The notes below the pieces were generated by a model that was not told the DNA's origin, made no database searches, and worked only from the letters and a program-made list of their open reading frames with translations. The translations under genes and the position numbers were made by a program. A stretch of DNA of 33,230 nucleotides from Actinomycetes bacterium (lineage in GTDB: Bacteria > Actinomycetota > Thermoleophilia > Solirubrobacterales > Solirubrobacteraceae): contig JAJYHG010000191.1 of the NCBI GenBank assembly GCA_021784895.1, forward strand, positions 1 through 33,230, read 5' to 3'. Shown here piece after piece: positions 14,900 to 22,582 of the stretch. Position 1 is the stretch's first letter. Each line of letters starts with the position of its first letter.

Positions 14900-14927
14900 G
14901 GTCGCGGAACTCTTCGAGCCGCGACCC
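14899..14927. repeat. GC-rich hairpin downstream of the XRE remnant
   Basis: GGGTCGCGG (14899-14907) pairs perfectly with CCGCGACCC (14919-14927); inside, CTC-TTC-GAG extends the stem after an AA bulge. It shares its 9-base arm with the strong hairpin at 8670-8702. Possibly a terminator of the dead gene. Confidence 0.45.
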
Positions 14928-15250
14928 GTCGACGCGCCCGCACCCGCCAGCCGGCGACAACGCCTGGTGATACATCCTCAAAGACGTGCGGGCCGATGCG
15001 CTCCAGTCGCGATCCTGCGCTTCGACTCCTAGCCGAGCCGGTCCGGCCCGCGCTCCCACTCCGTAACGTTCTCCGCAAGCCACGCGGTGGGTTGATCAGC
15101 TCAGCCACCGTGCAGTCCCGGGATGCAAGGTCGGCGCGAGTAGCATCCTGCAAACTGCGTGTTCAGAACGTGCAGGTGGCCCCGACGATCTCAGCGGGCG
15201 CAGCCTGAGCCCGAATTGGCGGCTAGTGACACAATGCTTACCAGAACCCC

Positions 15251-15643
15251 ATGACCTACACCATCGTGAACCTTGAAGAAGTCCCGGATGCTGCGCCCGG
15301 ATTCGGCATGAGCGACATCCAGCAGGCCCGTTTTGCCCGTGAGCCGCTGCAAGCGACCGACACTGGCCTCGCCTTCCACCGCATCCAGCCGGGCCGACGG
15401 CAGGGCTTTGCTCACCGCCACCGCAACGCAGAGGAGATTTACGTCGTGCTGGCTGGCTCCGGCGCAGTCGTCCTTGACGGAGACGTGCGAGAGCTCACGC
15501 GCCTGGATGCGGTCCGTGTCGCTCCAGCAGTCCTGCGTGCGTTCGAGGCCGGGCCGGACGGAATGGAACTGCTCGCCTTCGGCCCTCACCACGAGGCTGA
15601 CGGTGAGATGGTCCACGAGGGGTTTTGGCCCGACGCAGGCTGA
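15251..15643 (+). CDS. Cupin-domain protein
   Basis: A 130-residue single cupin barrel. Motif 1 is GFAHRHRNAEEIYVVLAGSG (His, His, Glu metal ligands of the G(X)5HXH(X)3,4E(X)6G pattern). Motif 2 is degenerate around VAPAVLRAFEAGPDG, where the usual second histidine appears to be replaced (PAVLRAFEA instead of PxxxHxxxN). It ends FGPHHEADGEMVHEGFWP. Substrate unknown; stand-alone cupins of this size range from sugar isomerases to small dioxygenases. ATG 15251 gives a complete N-terminal strand MTYTIVNLEEV. Isolated gene, flanked by accessory DNA. Confidence 0.82.
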   Translation: MTYTIVNLEEVPDAAPGFGMSDIQQARFAREPLQATDTGLAFHRIQPGRRQGFAHRHRNAEEIYVVLAGSGAVVLDGDVRELTRLDAVRVAPAVLRAFEAGPDGMELLAFGPHHEADGEMVHEGFWPDAG

Positions 15644-15665
15644 ACGCCTCCTCTGCCAGGCGACT

Positions 15666-15686
15666 GGCCGCCTTCTGAGGGCGGCC
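15666..15686 (+). terminator. Hairpin after the cupin gene
   Basis: GGCCGCC - TTCTGAG - GGCGGCC, a perfect 7-bp GC stem, 22 bp after the cupin stop. No T-run. Confidence 0.45.
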
Positions 15687-15763
15687 GCAGAGACACCGCT
15701 GGCGGTCTGTGGTTGACCCCTCTGATCACGTCCTGCTGCAGCCTAGCCCCTCCCCTGCCTCAG

Positions 15764-16216
15764 CTATCGATTCCCCACCGTGAGACGGTCGACCAGGCGG
15801 AGGACGGCGACCGTGTCTGTGGGTGAGCCGACGACTATGACTCTGAGGCGGCGGCGCTCAGAGTCATAGATCGGCTCGATGCGCAGAGGCTGCTGCCGCT
15901 CACCCAACCCGCTGTTGCAAGCTGCTACAAGCGTGCGTTCCAGCTGCGAGCTCGCCTCGGCGTCGATGGCGTCGATCTCAATCACTGCCGAGACCTCAAC
16001 AGCGCTCGTCGCCTGCACCGGGCCGCTGCTCCTGAGCGTCTGTCCTGCGGCGGCATCTGCTCCGGTGAACGCCTCGAGGTCCGCCCGCGCGATCCGGTAT
16101 TGCTTGCCGATCCGCACCCCGGCCAGCCGCCCTTCCCGGACGTAGTTGCGGACAGTCCGGACCCCCAGGCCGAGCACCTTGGCGGCCTCCTCGGCTGAAT
16201 ACAGCTGGTCGGTCAT
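15764..16216 (-). CDS. Helix-turn-helix (excisionase/MerR-like) regulator with unknown C-terminal domain
   Basis: A 150-residue protein. Residues 6-51 (YSAEEAAKVLGLGVRTVRNY, VREGRLAGVRIGKQYRI, ARADLEAF) are a textbook HTH_17/winged-helix DNA-binding domain as in excisionases and BldC-like regulators. Residues 70-150 (VSAVIEIDAIDAEASSQLER, IYDSERRRLRVIVVGSPTDT) form a predicted alpha/beta domain I do not recognise; it may sense a ligand or mediate dimerisation. Start ATG 16216, preceded by GCAGCAGG. The adjacent AT-rich region with GTTAT motifs suggests autoregulation. Confidence 0.8.
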   Translation of the reverse strand: MTDQLYSAEEAAKVLGLGVRTVRNYVREGRLAGVRIGKQYRIARADLEAFTGADAAAGQTLRSSGPVQATSAVEVSAVIEIDAIDAEASSQLERTLVAACNSGLGERQQPLRIEPIYDSERRRLRVIVVGSPTDTVAVLRLVDRLTVGNR

Positions 16217-16230
16217 ACCTGCTGCGCAAT

Positions 16231-16467
16231 GTTATGTCACCAGACCGCCGCGTGTGGCGTCATATATGGCTGTTTACAGATGTTTTAGTTAGAAACATGC
16301 AGTTATAACCAGCTGTTAACGGTAGTCCCGATCGAGTTATATGGCCAATCACCGTCGGTTATAGACTCTGCGCGCGGGTCCAGTCCTAACCTCAGCGGTT
16401 GATCTGCCATAACCAATGAGCATTGCGACCCGCCTTCCCGTAGGAAACCGCCATGCCATGTCGTTAT
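16231..16467. promoter_or_regulatory. AT-rich regulatory region with six GTTAT motifs
   Basis: The 379-bp gap 16217-16595 contains no gene but is strikingly AT-rich for this genome in its first 200 bp. GTTAT occurs at 16231, 16302 (inside the palindrome GTTATAAC), 16336, 16358, 16409 (reverse, ATAAC) and 16463, with a GTTAAC at 16315. Flanks are similar (G/AGTTATAxxC, GGTTATGGC). This is a plausible multi-site operator for the HTH protein starting at 16216, or an intergenic island of promoters; the assignment is inferred from spacing and position. Confidence 0.5.
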
Positions 16468-16595
16468 GGCGCTCGTCAACTCCGGTTGCGCCCAGGCGAG
16501 GCCCAGCTCACAAGCGCTGAGAGCGGCCTCAGCCCACGCTACGACCGCCTGACCGAGGACGCCGTTGCTCAGCGCGACCGGCGCGCCGCAGCGCG

Positions 16596-17426
16596 TCAGC
16601 GCAAACCGGATGCCTCAACCACCGAGGCGATGATCTGCGAGAGCTGGCTGCCCTGCCAGGCGACCGGCGATCGCCCCGGCTCGTCAGTGACCAAGCGCGC
16701 GCCGCGGATGGCTGCGGCGTAGGCACGGCCCAGCTCCTCGGGGTGCTCTGGGTCAGCCGTGTCGCTGGAGACGACGACCGCGGCTGGAACCGTAATCGCC
16801 CCCAGCTCTGCGAGTGAGCCGAAGGGCTGCGAGCGCGGCACGGCAGAGAGCGCGTCCGCCAGCGCGTCTGGGTGCTCATGCTGCTCGAGGCGCTGCCTGG
16901 TGACCGTCAGGACGGTGCGAGCGAACGCAGGTGAGCCACCGGGCCTGCCGTAAGCCTCCATAAAGCCGGCCACGCCGCCGGTACGCAGGCCCGCCGCCAG
17001 CCGGTCCCAGCGCTCAAGCCGCGCTTGCTCGAGTGCCTGCTCGCCGCTGTAGGCCGGGGTTATGACCACGATTCCGGCTACTCGCTCCGGGCAGCTCAGC
17101 GCGACCCTGAGCAACGTGTGCGCACCCATGGATGCGCCGGCCAGCACGGCCCGCTCGATGCCGCGGCTGTCCAGCACCGCAAGGGCGTCACCAGCCAACA
17201 GGTCGTAGCTGTATTCGTGCGGCGCCGGTGCCGGGGATGAGCGCCCGTGCGCGCGGGCATCGTATGCGACGACGCGGTGACCGGTCCGCTCCAGCAAGCG
17301 CGAGCCCATGACCACGTAGCGCCTGGTCGCGGTCAGGCCGTGGAGCAGGAGCACCGGCGCTCCCGCTCCCGCCTCCTCGCCTGAGAGCACAACCCCTTGG
17401 TGTTCTACGCTGAACGGCTCTGACAC
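16596..17426 (-). CDS. Alpha/beta-hydrolase fold protein lacking an obvious catalytic histidine
   Basis: A 276-residue protein with the standard fold order: oxyanion loop LLLHGLTATRRYVV, YDARAHGRSSPAP, nucleophile elbow LAGASMGAH (Ser99) and the acid region VVVSSDTADPEHPEELG. Where the catalytic His is expected near the C-terminus, the sequence is EPGRSPVAWQGSQLSQI with no histidine. Either a different residue serves or the protein is a non-hydrolytic member. Start GTG 17426 was chosen because longer starts would overlap the divergent thioredoxin gene; only 26 bp separate the two starts. Confidence 0.82.
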   Translation of the reverse strand: MSEPFSVEHQGVVLSGEEAGAGAPVLLLHGLTATRRYVVMGSRLLERTGHRVVAYDARAHGRSSPAPAPHEYSYDLLAGDALAVLDSRGIERAVLAGASMGAHTLLRVALSCPERVAGIVVITPAYSGEQALEQARLERWDRLAAGLRTGGVAGFMEAYGRPGGSPAFARTVLTVTRQRLEQHEHPDALADALSAVPRSQPFGSLAELGAITVPAAVVVSSDTADPEHPEELGRAYAAAIRGARLVTDEPGRSPVAWQGSQLSQIIASVVEASGLR

Positions 17427-17452
17427 GCGCGAGACTCTAGGATGAATGAGAG

Positions 17453-18187
17453 ATGGATGTAACCGAGCAGAACTTTGCATCAGCGGTAATCGAGCGCTCC
17501 AAAGAGGTGCCCGTGGTCGTCGACTTCTGGGCGGCGTGGTGCGGCCCGTGCCGGCAGCTCGGCCCGGTTCTCGAGCGCGCGGTGGCCGGACGTGCCGGCA
17601 AGGTGGAGCTCGTCAAGGTTGACACCGACACCAACCAGAACCTGGCGAGCCAGTTCCGGATTCAGGGGATACCGGCCGTCAAGGCCTTCAAGGACGGCGC
17701 CGTGGTTGCTGAGTTCACGGGGGCGTTGCCTGCGGCCGCGGTCGAGCGCTTCCTGGACGGCCTGGTGCCATCGGAGGCTGACGAACTTGTGGCGCGGGCA
17801 GATGAGAGCGCACTGCGCCGCGCGCTCGAGCTCGAGCCTGGACGCGCCGACGCGGCCCTGCCGCTGGCCAGGCTGCTGCTGGCCCGGGGCGAGCGGGACC
17901 AGGCTAGCGCCGTGCTCGCCAACGTGTCGGGCAGCTTTGGCGTGGACGGCTTGCGAGCGCGGCTCGAGCTCGAGCAAACGGACAACCCAGCGTTGCAGGA
18001 CGCATTCGCGGCCCTTGACGCCGGCGCTACAGAGCGTGGCCTGAACCTGCTGATCGACGCCATTCCGACAGCCGACGGCACCCGGGACGAAATCCGCAAG
18101 GTGGTGGTCGGTGTGCTCGACGAGCTCGGGCCAGCTAGCGACCTAGCCCGAGCGGCCCGCCGCAGGCTTGCAAGCGCGCTGTACTGA
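17453..18187 (+). CDS. Thioredoxin-domain co-chaperone, CnoX/YbbN-like
   Basis: A 244-residue protein. Residues 1-108 form a thioredoxin domain with the active site WAAWCGPCRQLGP (Cys30, Cys33) and the cis-proline in QGIPAVKAFKDG. Residues 110-244 are helical repeats (LRRALELEPGRADAALPLAR, LLLARGERDQASAVL) of the TPR-like type found in YbbN/CnoX, which protect clients from oxidative damage and pass them to chaperones. An intact CGPC means redox activity is likely. ATG 17453 follows a possible -10 box TAGGAT (17438-17443), so the transcript may be leaderless. It converges on dinB with 5 bp between the stops. Confidence 0.9.
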   Translation: MDVTEQNFASAVIERSKEVPVVVDFWAAWCGPCRQLGPVLERAVAGRAGKVELVKVDTDTNQNLASQFRIQGIPAVKAFKDGAVVAEFTGALPAAAVERFLDGLVPSEADELVARADESALRRALELEPGRADAALPLARLLLARGERDQASAVLANVSGSFGVDGLRARLELEQTDNPALQDAFAALDAGATERGLNLLIDAIPTADGTRDEIRKVVVGVLDELGPASDLARAARRRLASALY

Positions 18188-18192
18188 GCAGC

Positions 18193-19248
18193 TCAGATCG
18201 CGAGCGCGAGCTGCTCCGAGCCACACCTCTCGGCGCTCAGCCCAGCCAGCCGCACACCCAGGAGACGTACGGGCCGCGGCGGCCCGAAACCGCGCAAGAG
18301 CTCGAGCGCGACGCGGCCGACGTCGGCTGGCTTGTTGACAGGCACCGCCAGCGTCTGGGACCGGGTGTGTGTGGTGAAGTCGTCAAGCCTGACCTTGATT
18401 GCGACCGTCCGCCCACGGCGCTGCTGCTCGCCCAATGCCGCACAGAGCTCGTCGACCAAGCGCGCGAGGACCTGCTCGAGCTCAGCGAAATCCAGAACAT
18501 CGCTGTCGAACGTCCGCTCGCGAGATTCAGACACCACCCTCCGCTCCTGCGTGACTGCACCGTCGTGCTCGAACCTGGCAAGAGCCTGCATGTGTAGCGC
18601 GCCGCGAGCCGTGAAGTGCCGCCGCAGCAGGACGGTGTCGACGCAGGCGAGTTGGGCCACGGTCCGCACGCCGAGCGAGTCCAGGCGCTCGGCCGTCTTC
18701 CCGCCGATCCCCGGTATGAGCCTGCAGGGCGAGGCGGCAAAGCGCGCACAGGCCTCGGCGCGGCTGAGCATGACGAAACCGCGCGGCTTCTCCGCATCCG
18801 AGGCAACCTTCGCCACCAGCTTGTTGGGGCCGATGCCAACCGACGCCGTGAGCTGCGTCTCCCTCCGGATCTCTGCCACGATGCGCCGCATCGTGGCTTC
18901 CGGCGCTTCCTCTCCGCTCAGGTCGAGGTACACCTCATCCAGGCCCACCAGCTCAAGCTTCTCAACGCTGCGGCGGATGATCTGCATCACCTCAGCCGAG
19001 GCCGTCCGGTAACAGGGAAAGTCAGGCGCCAGTACCACCGCCTGCGGGCACAGCCGCCGCGCGCGCGCGGCAGGCATCGCCGATCCGACCCCGAAGCGTC
19101 GTGCCTCGTAGGAGGCTGTGGTCACCACCGCCCGCGGGCCGCCGCCCGCGACGATCACAGGCCTGCCGTGGAGCTCAGGACGGCGCCTGAGTTCAACCGA
19201 CACATAGAACGCGTCCATATCCAGGTGTGCGACGCAGCGCTCGCTCAT
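18193..19248 (-). CDS. dinB: DNA polymerase IV (Y-family, DinB)
   Basis: A 351-residue Y-family polymerase. Palm carboxylates are in VAHLDMDAFYVSVE and LVGLDEVYLDLSG. The dNTP-steric region reads YEARRFGVGSAMPAARARRL. The helix-hairpin-helix region is LIPGIGGKTAERLDSLGVRT and the little-finger domain runs from about residue 235 to the end. It copies damaged DNA and is error-prone. The family motif SxDEAYLD appears as GLDEVYLD, a mild variant. No C-terminal QLxLF-type beta-clamp motif is evident, but GSEQLALAI at the very end may serve. ATG 19248 gives the usual N-terminus. Confidence 0.92.
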   Translation of the reverse strand: MSERCVAHLDMDAFYVSVELRRRPELHGRPVIVAGGGPRAVVTTASYEARRFGVGSAMPAARARRLCPQAVVLAPDFPCYRTASAEVMQIIRRSVEKLELVGLDEVYLDLSGEEAPEATMRRIVAEIRRETQLTASVGIGPNKLVAKVASDAEKPRGFVMLSRAEACARFAASPCRLIPGIGGKTAERLDSLGVRTVAQLACVDTVLLRRHFTARGALHMQALARFEHDGAVTQERRVVSESRERTFDSDVLDFAELEQVLARLVDELCAALGEQQRRGRTVAIKVRLDDFTTHTRSQTLAVPVNKPADVGRVALELLRGFGPPRPVRLLGVRLAGLSAERCGSEQLALAI

Positions 19249-19335
19249 GCCGCAGATGCAATCGCACCGTCCGGACAGAACACGCGTTCGTGTTCGCAGG
19301 CGCCTCGCACCCCGCGACACTCCACGCTCGCGGAG

Positions 19336-20826
19336 CTACTGGTTGGTGGCTGACTTAGCGAGCTTGTAGTGCGGGCCGGTCACCCGGTTCGTGCCCCGCT
19401 CCACCAGCCCAACCGCGTACGCCGGCCAGAATTTGGCAATGGGTGGATCACCGACGCCGCAGGTTCCGTCGGAGTTGCCCGGGTCGTTGAACCACAGGAA
19501 GCCGTCGACGTACTCATATCCGGTAGACCAGCTCAGCGGCCCAGTCCCACGGCCCGACGGGTTGCAGAGCACCTCGTTGCCGTTCTTGGCACGGTCAGCA
19601 GGCACCAGCGGCCCGCGGCCGTTGTCATCGGTCTGCACGATGAAGTGCTTGCCGCCGGTCAGCCTGGCGATCTGCTGGCCGTATTTGACATCGGTGGTGG
19701 TCCAGTCGTAGTGCGTGGCGTTGACGAAGAACCCCTGAGCCTGCGCTACATCGGCCCGCCGCAGATAGGACGCCATCACCCGCGCGGAGCTCCACCCGTC
19801 GGGCGCGCCCGCGTCCATGTAGATGAGCAGATGCGGGTCGCGAGCGAGCGTCCTGACGGCGTAGGCAAGCTCCTGCAGGCGCACGCGCAGCTGCGCCTGC
19901 GTGAGGCAGTGGGTCTCCATCAGCGAGTCGACCTCGAGGTAGAGCACCACCCTGAAGTTGCCGATGCCGTCGGCGAGCTGCGTGATCCAGCGTTCGTAGC
20001 GGGACTTGATCGCGCTTGGGTTCTCGCAGACTCCGTGCACCAGCGAGTAAGTGCTGAGCGCCACCGTTGTGCCGGGCTGCGCGAGCTCCGCGTCCGCCAG
20101 GTACTTCTCCACTGCCGCCGCAAGGGTCGCGGTTTTGGTGTTCCACATCCAGAACCGGTAGCTCCAGGATCCCGGTGTATAAGCGAACTCGCGTAGAGCC
20201 GCGGCCCAAGCCGGATTTGAGGCTGCAAGCTGCGCCGCAGCCAGGCCTGGCGCCGTCTGTGCCCCGAACACGTACCACTTGACGAACTGCAGCGGGTTGC
20301 CATCAGTCGGCGCCCGTGCGTAGCCCAGCGGGTTCGCAGGGTTCCTCACCGCCAGCGGATCGTTCTGCAGCAGGTCGATGGTCGCCTGTTTGGGCAGGCC
20401 AAGCGGCTGCGGATGCGCGCCGTAAAGATAGGCCAGCGCGTGTCGCATGGGGCCGTGTATGCCCTGGTTCTCAACCTTTACGTAAAACGTGAAGGTGCTC
20501 TGCCCGGACGCAAAGCGCCCCTCAGTGTTGGGGATCTTGGTGAAGTTGACGCCGGTCTCCGAGCCCTTGTTGGTGACGCCGTAGTAGAACGTCTCCGGCG
20601 TGCTCAGGTTGCCCGTGCGATCGACCGTGACGGCGAACTCCCCGGCATCCTCGCCAGCGCGGTAGACGGAGCGCGAGAAGAAGACGCTGCCGCCTGCCGA
20701 GCCATCGTGTGCCCGGCGGGCGCCGGCCGTGCGCCTGCCTGCGCCCAGAGCCGGCGGGGCGAGCAGAAGCGAAGCGACGGCGGCAGCCGTGAGGAGCAGG
20801 CGGGGCGGCATGGACACTGCCACCAT
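19336..20826 (-). CDS. Secreted glycoside hydrolase family 6 (cellulase-like) with Calx-beta-like domain
   Basis: About 496 residues. A signal peptide (MPPRLLLTAAAVASLLLAPP, ending ALGAG) is followed by a beta-sandwich segment (VFFSRSVYRAGEDAGEFAVT to HALAYLYGAHPQPLG) resembling a Calx-beta domain, then a GH6 catalytic domain. GH6 marks: VALSTYSLVHGVCENPSAIK, VVLYLEVDSL (general-acid Asp, where ExD usually reads EPD), FFVNATHYDWTTTDVKYG, HFIVQTDDNGRGP, CNPSGRGTGP and YVDGFLWFNDPGNSDGTCG. GH6 enzymes invert beta-1,4-glucan linkages. The start is ambiguous: ATG 20826, 20811 or 20862 all precede the signal peptide. Confidence 0.88.
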   Translation of the reverse strand: MVAVSMPPRLLLTAAAVASLLLAPPALGAGRRTAGARRAHDGSAGGSVFFSRSVYRAGEDAGEFAVTVDRTGNLSTPETFYYGVTNKGSETGVNFTKIPNTEGRFASGQSTFTFYVKVENQGIHGPMRHALAYLYGAHPQPLGLPKQATIDLLQNDPLAVRNPANPLGYARAPTDGNPLQFVKWYVFGAQTAPGLAAAQLAASNPAWAAALREFAYTPGSWSYRFWMWNTKTATLAAAVEKYLADAELAQPGTTVALSTYSLVHGVCENPSAIKSRYERWITQLADGIGNFRVVLYLEVDSLMETHCLTQAQLRVRLQELAYAVRTLARDPHLLIYMDAGAPDGWSSARVMASYLRRADVAQAQGFFVNATHYDWTTTDVKYGQQIARLTGGKHFIVQTDDNGRGPLVPADRAKNGNEVLCNPSGRGTGPLSWSTGYEYVDGFLWFNDPGNSDGTCGVGDPPIAKFWPAYAVGLVERGTNRVTGPHYKLAKSATNQ

Positions 20827-20918
20827 CGGCTGCGGCGGCCGATGGTCGACTGGCATGCACAATGGCTCGACGAGTGGACGACCTCCCAGCGGAACCTGTC
20901 ACGCCGGCGGTACTCCGC

Positions 20919-21680
20919 TCACAACGAGGCGTAAACGAGCCCGACTCCCCACATGCCGAGGTAGGCGGCCGTGTTCTGGTTCAGGTCGAGCGTGCGGCCG
21001 TATACGTATGGACCGCGGTCATCGACGGTGGCCACGACCGTGCGGCCCGCGTAGTAGAGCGTCACCTTGGTCCCGCATGGCAGCGTCCGGCTGGCGATCC
21101 CGTAAGTCGCATGGAAGCCGCAGGCAGTGTTGCCACCGTCGTAATACCACGAGGCCACGACGGGCGCGAGCGTCATCAGGCTGCCCGCGGAAGCGGACGC
21201 CGGGCGAGCGCGGCGACTGCCTGCGAACACGACCCGGATCGGCGCCCGCTCAGAGCTGCGGACGCGGTAGCGGATGCCAAAGCGCCCGCTACGCCTGGTG
21301 CGCGCCCACGCCAGCGTGCGCCATCCCCCCGTGGTGCGCGCGACCAGCCGGACCCACGAGCCCCGGCGGGCGGGCATGAGAATCCCTGCGACCAGAACCG
21401 TGCTCCCGGGGGCCGCGGTGAGGTGATCACGGTGCACCATCAGCCGCGACGGGACCAGGCGGCGGCGCGATCTGCGGCCGTGCAACTGAGCAGCCCGCCC
21501 GTCGCGCCTGGGGAGCGGACTGCCAAGGGCAGCCGCCTTGGCGAGCGCACTGGCTGATAGCGCCGCTGCCAGGACCGCTGCACACACAACGCCACGCCCG
21601 CTGGCGCCGAACAGCAGCGGACGGCGCAGCAACCTGGATCCGGGCGCGCGATACGCCCACGATCTACGTCTGGCTCTCAT
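20919..21680 (-). CDS. Secreted RlpA-like double-psi beta-barrel cell-wall protein
   Basis: 253 residues. A basic start (MRARRRSWAY) and hydrophobic stretch GVVCAAVLAAALSASALA form a signal sequence or anchor, followed by a 120-residue basic middle with a beta-rich segment (STVLVAGILMPARRGSWVRL). The C-terminal 80 residues are a DPBB domain: VASWYYDGGNTACGFHATYG, ASRTLPCGTKVTLYY and VATVDDRGPYVYGRTLDLN, with the RlpA-type catalytic Asp in DDRGPY. Such proteins cut or bind peptidoglycan. Start ATG 21680 has GAGGAGG 12 bases upstream. A c-di-AMP riboswitch occupies its leader, fitting control of wall remodelling. Confidence 0.88.
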   Translation of the reverse strand: MRARRRSWAYRAPGSRLLRRPLLFGASGRGVVCAAVLAAALSASALAKAAALGSPLPRRDGRAAQLHGRRSRRRLVPSRLMVHRDHLTAAPGSTVLVAGILMPARRGSWVRLVARTTGGWRTLAWARTRRSGRFGIRYRVRSSERAPIRVVFAGSRRARPASASAGSLMTLAPVVASWYYDGGNTACGFHATYGIASRTLPCGTKVTLYYAGRTVVATVDDRGPYVYGRTLDLNQNTAAYLGMWGVGLVYASL

Positions 21681-21699
21681 GACCTGAGGGCCTCCTCTT

Positions 21700-21900
21700 T
21701 TCAATCTCGACTGGCGCCTGCGGAGTTAGCTGACGGGCTCGCGACGAGACGTGCGCTCTGGTTGTGCGCTCGCCCGCGCCGCTACGGGTTGCAGGCGGCC
21801 AATGAGGCCGGCGATCCGATTCGCCCCCGCCGGTCGCGCCACCATGGCCGACCGACAATGGTTCCCCCGCTCGCCCTCGCACCGAGCAAGGACGATTCGG
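21700..21900 (-). promoter_or_regulatory. c-di-AMP riboswitch (ydaO-yuaA class) controlling the RlpA-like gene
   Basis: On the minus strand the leader contains, in order, the class hallmarks: GCGAGCGGGGGAACCA (about 21859-21873), GGGGGCGAATCGGA (about 21815-21828) and CCCGTCAGCTAACTCCGCAG (ending about 21718) followed by GCGCCAGTCGAG. The ydaO-yuaA consensus has GCGGGGGAxCCAA, GGGGUGAAU and CCGUCAGCUAACCUCGxAGGCG at these places. The element ends about 20 bp before AGAGGAGG, the ribosome-binding site. Such switches are usually turned off by c-di-AMP and often precede cell-wall hydrolases (RpfA, NlpC/P60) in Actinomycetota. Limits are approximate. Confidence 0.87.
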
Positions 21901-21939
21901 CATGTCGTTTTATGACGCCGGGCAGGTTTGCACACCTGA

Positions 21940-21977
21940 GCGGGGTCGTGTGTGACACTGGTCACACACGACCCCGC
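21940..21977. terminator. Perfect 17-bp hairpin upstream of the riboswitch
   Basis: GCGGGGTCGTGTGTGAC (21940-21956), loop ACTG, GTCACACACGACCCCGC (21961-21977). It lies between the stop of the thioesterase gene (22058, minus) and the riboswitch, so it probably terminates the long proS-apt gene series before the RlpA transcript begins. No T-run is present; an operator function is an alternative. Confidence 0.6.
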
Positions 21978-22057
21978 CTACTTCCAGCCGCAGGTCACTT
22001 GCCAGAGAGGCCCTGGCCCACGCCGCAGCCGCGCCGCAGCCGCGCCAGACAACCACC

Positions 22058-22516
22058 TCAGTGGTCTGCGGCGAGTGTCTCCTGGCCGGGCGCGCGTACC
22101 TGAAGCGGCGCTCCGGGCGGAGGTCTGCGCACGGCGATCGTGACGCGCGACAGGGCGCAGGCACGGCCCTGGTCGTCAGCCATCTCGACTTCCCAGACCC
22201 AGGTGGTGCGACCAGCGTGCTTGCACGTCGCATGCGCGTGGATGGTGCCCGCGGTGACCGGCCGCAGAAAGCTGGTGTGGTTCGCAAGCCCGCTGGCCAC
22301 AAGCCCGTCTGCCACCACCACAGACGCTGTAGACCACGATGCCAGGCCCTCGGCGATCGACGCATAGATGCCACCGTGCACGAGCCCGAACGGCTGTTTG
22401 TGCTCCTCGCGGACGACGAGCCGGCCGCGTGCGGCCCGCGCCCCGAGCTCGAGCAGCTCGAGCCCGTAGAACGCATCGAACCCACGGGTCTGCAGATACT
22501 CGCTGTGCTCAGCCAT
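22058..22516 (-). CDS. PaaI-family hotdog thioesterase
   Basis: A 152-residue single hotdog domain. The family signature is FGLVHGGIYASIAEGLASWS (HGG followed by the long central helix with the Glu of the active site), with ANHTSFLRPVTAGTIHAHAT as the next strands. Such enzymes hydrolyse aryl- or acyl-CoA thioesters; the substrate is unknown. ATG 22516 is preferred, with ATG 22528 four codons upstream possible. It is the last gene of the minus-strand series, 66 bp after apt, and is followed by a 17-bp hairpin. Confidence 0.87.
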   Translation of the reverse strand: MAEHSEYLQTRGFDAFYGLELLELGARAARGRLVVREEHKQPFGLVHGGIYASIAEGLASWSTASVVVADGLVASGLANHTSFLRPVTAGTIHAHATCKHAGRTTWVWEVEMADDQGRACALSRVTIAVRRPPPGAPLQVRAPGQETLAADH

Positions 22517-22582
22517 CGCCGACACCATAACGCGAGCGGAGCGCTGAGCGGCACGACACCAGCCACCAGCTGCGCCCCCGGG

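Noticed and set aside
14928-15250. Frames after the XRE remnant considered as a gene
   Set aside because: Several frames are open on both strands but none has a motif, start signal or consistent composition; left as unexplained sequence.
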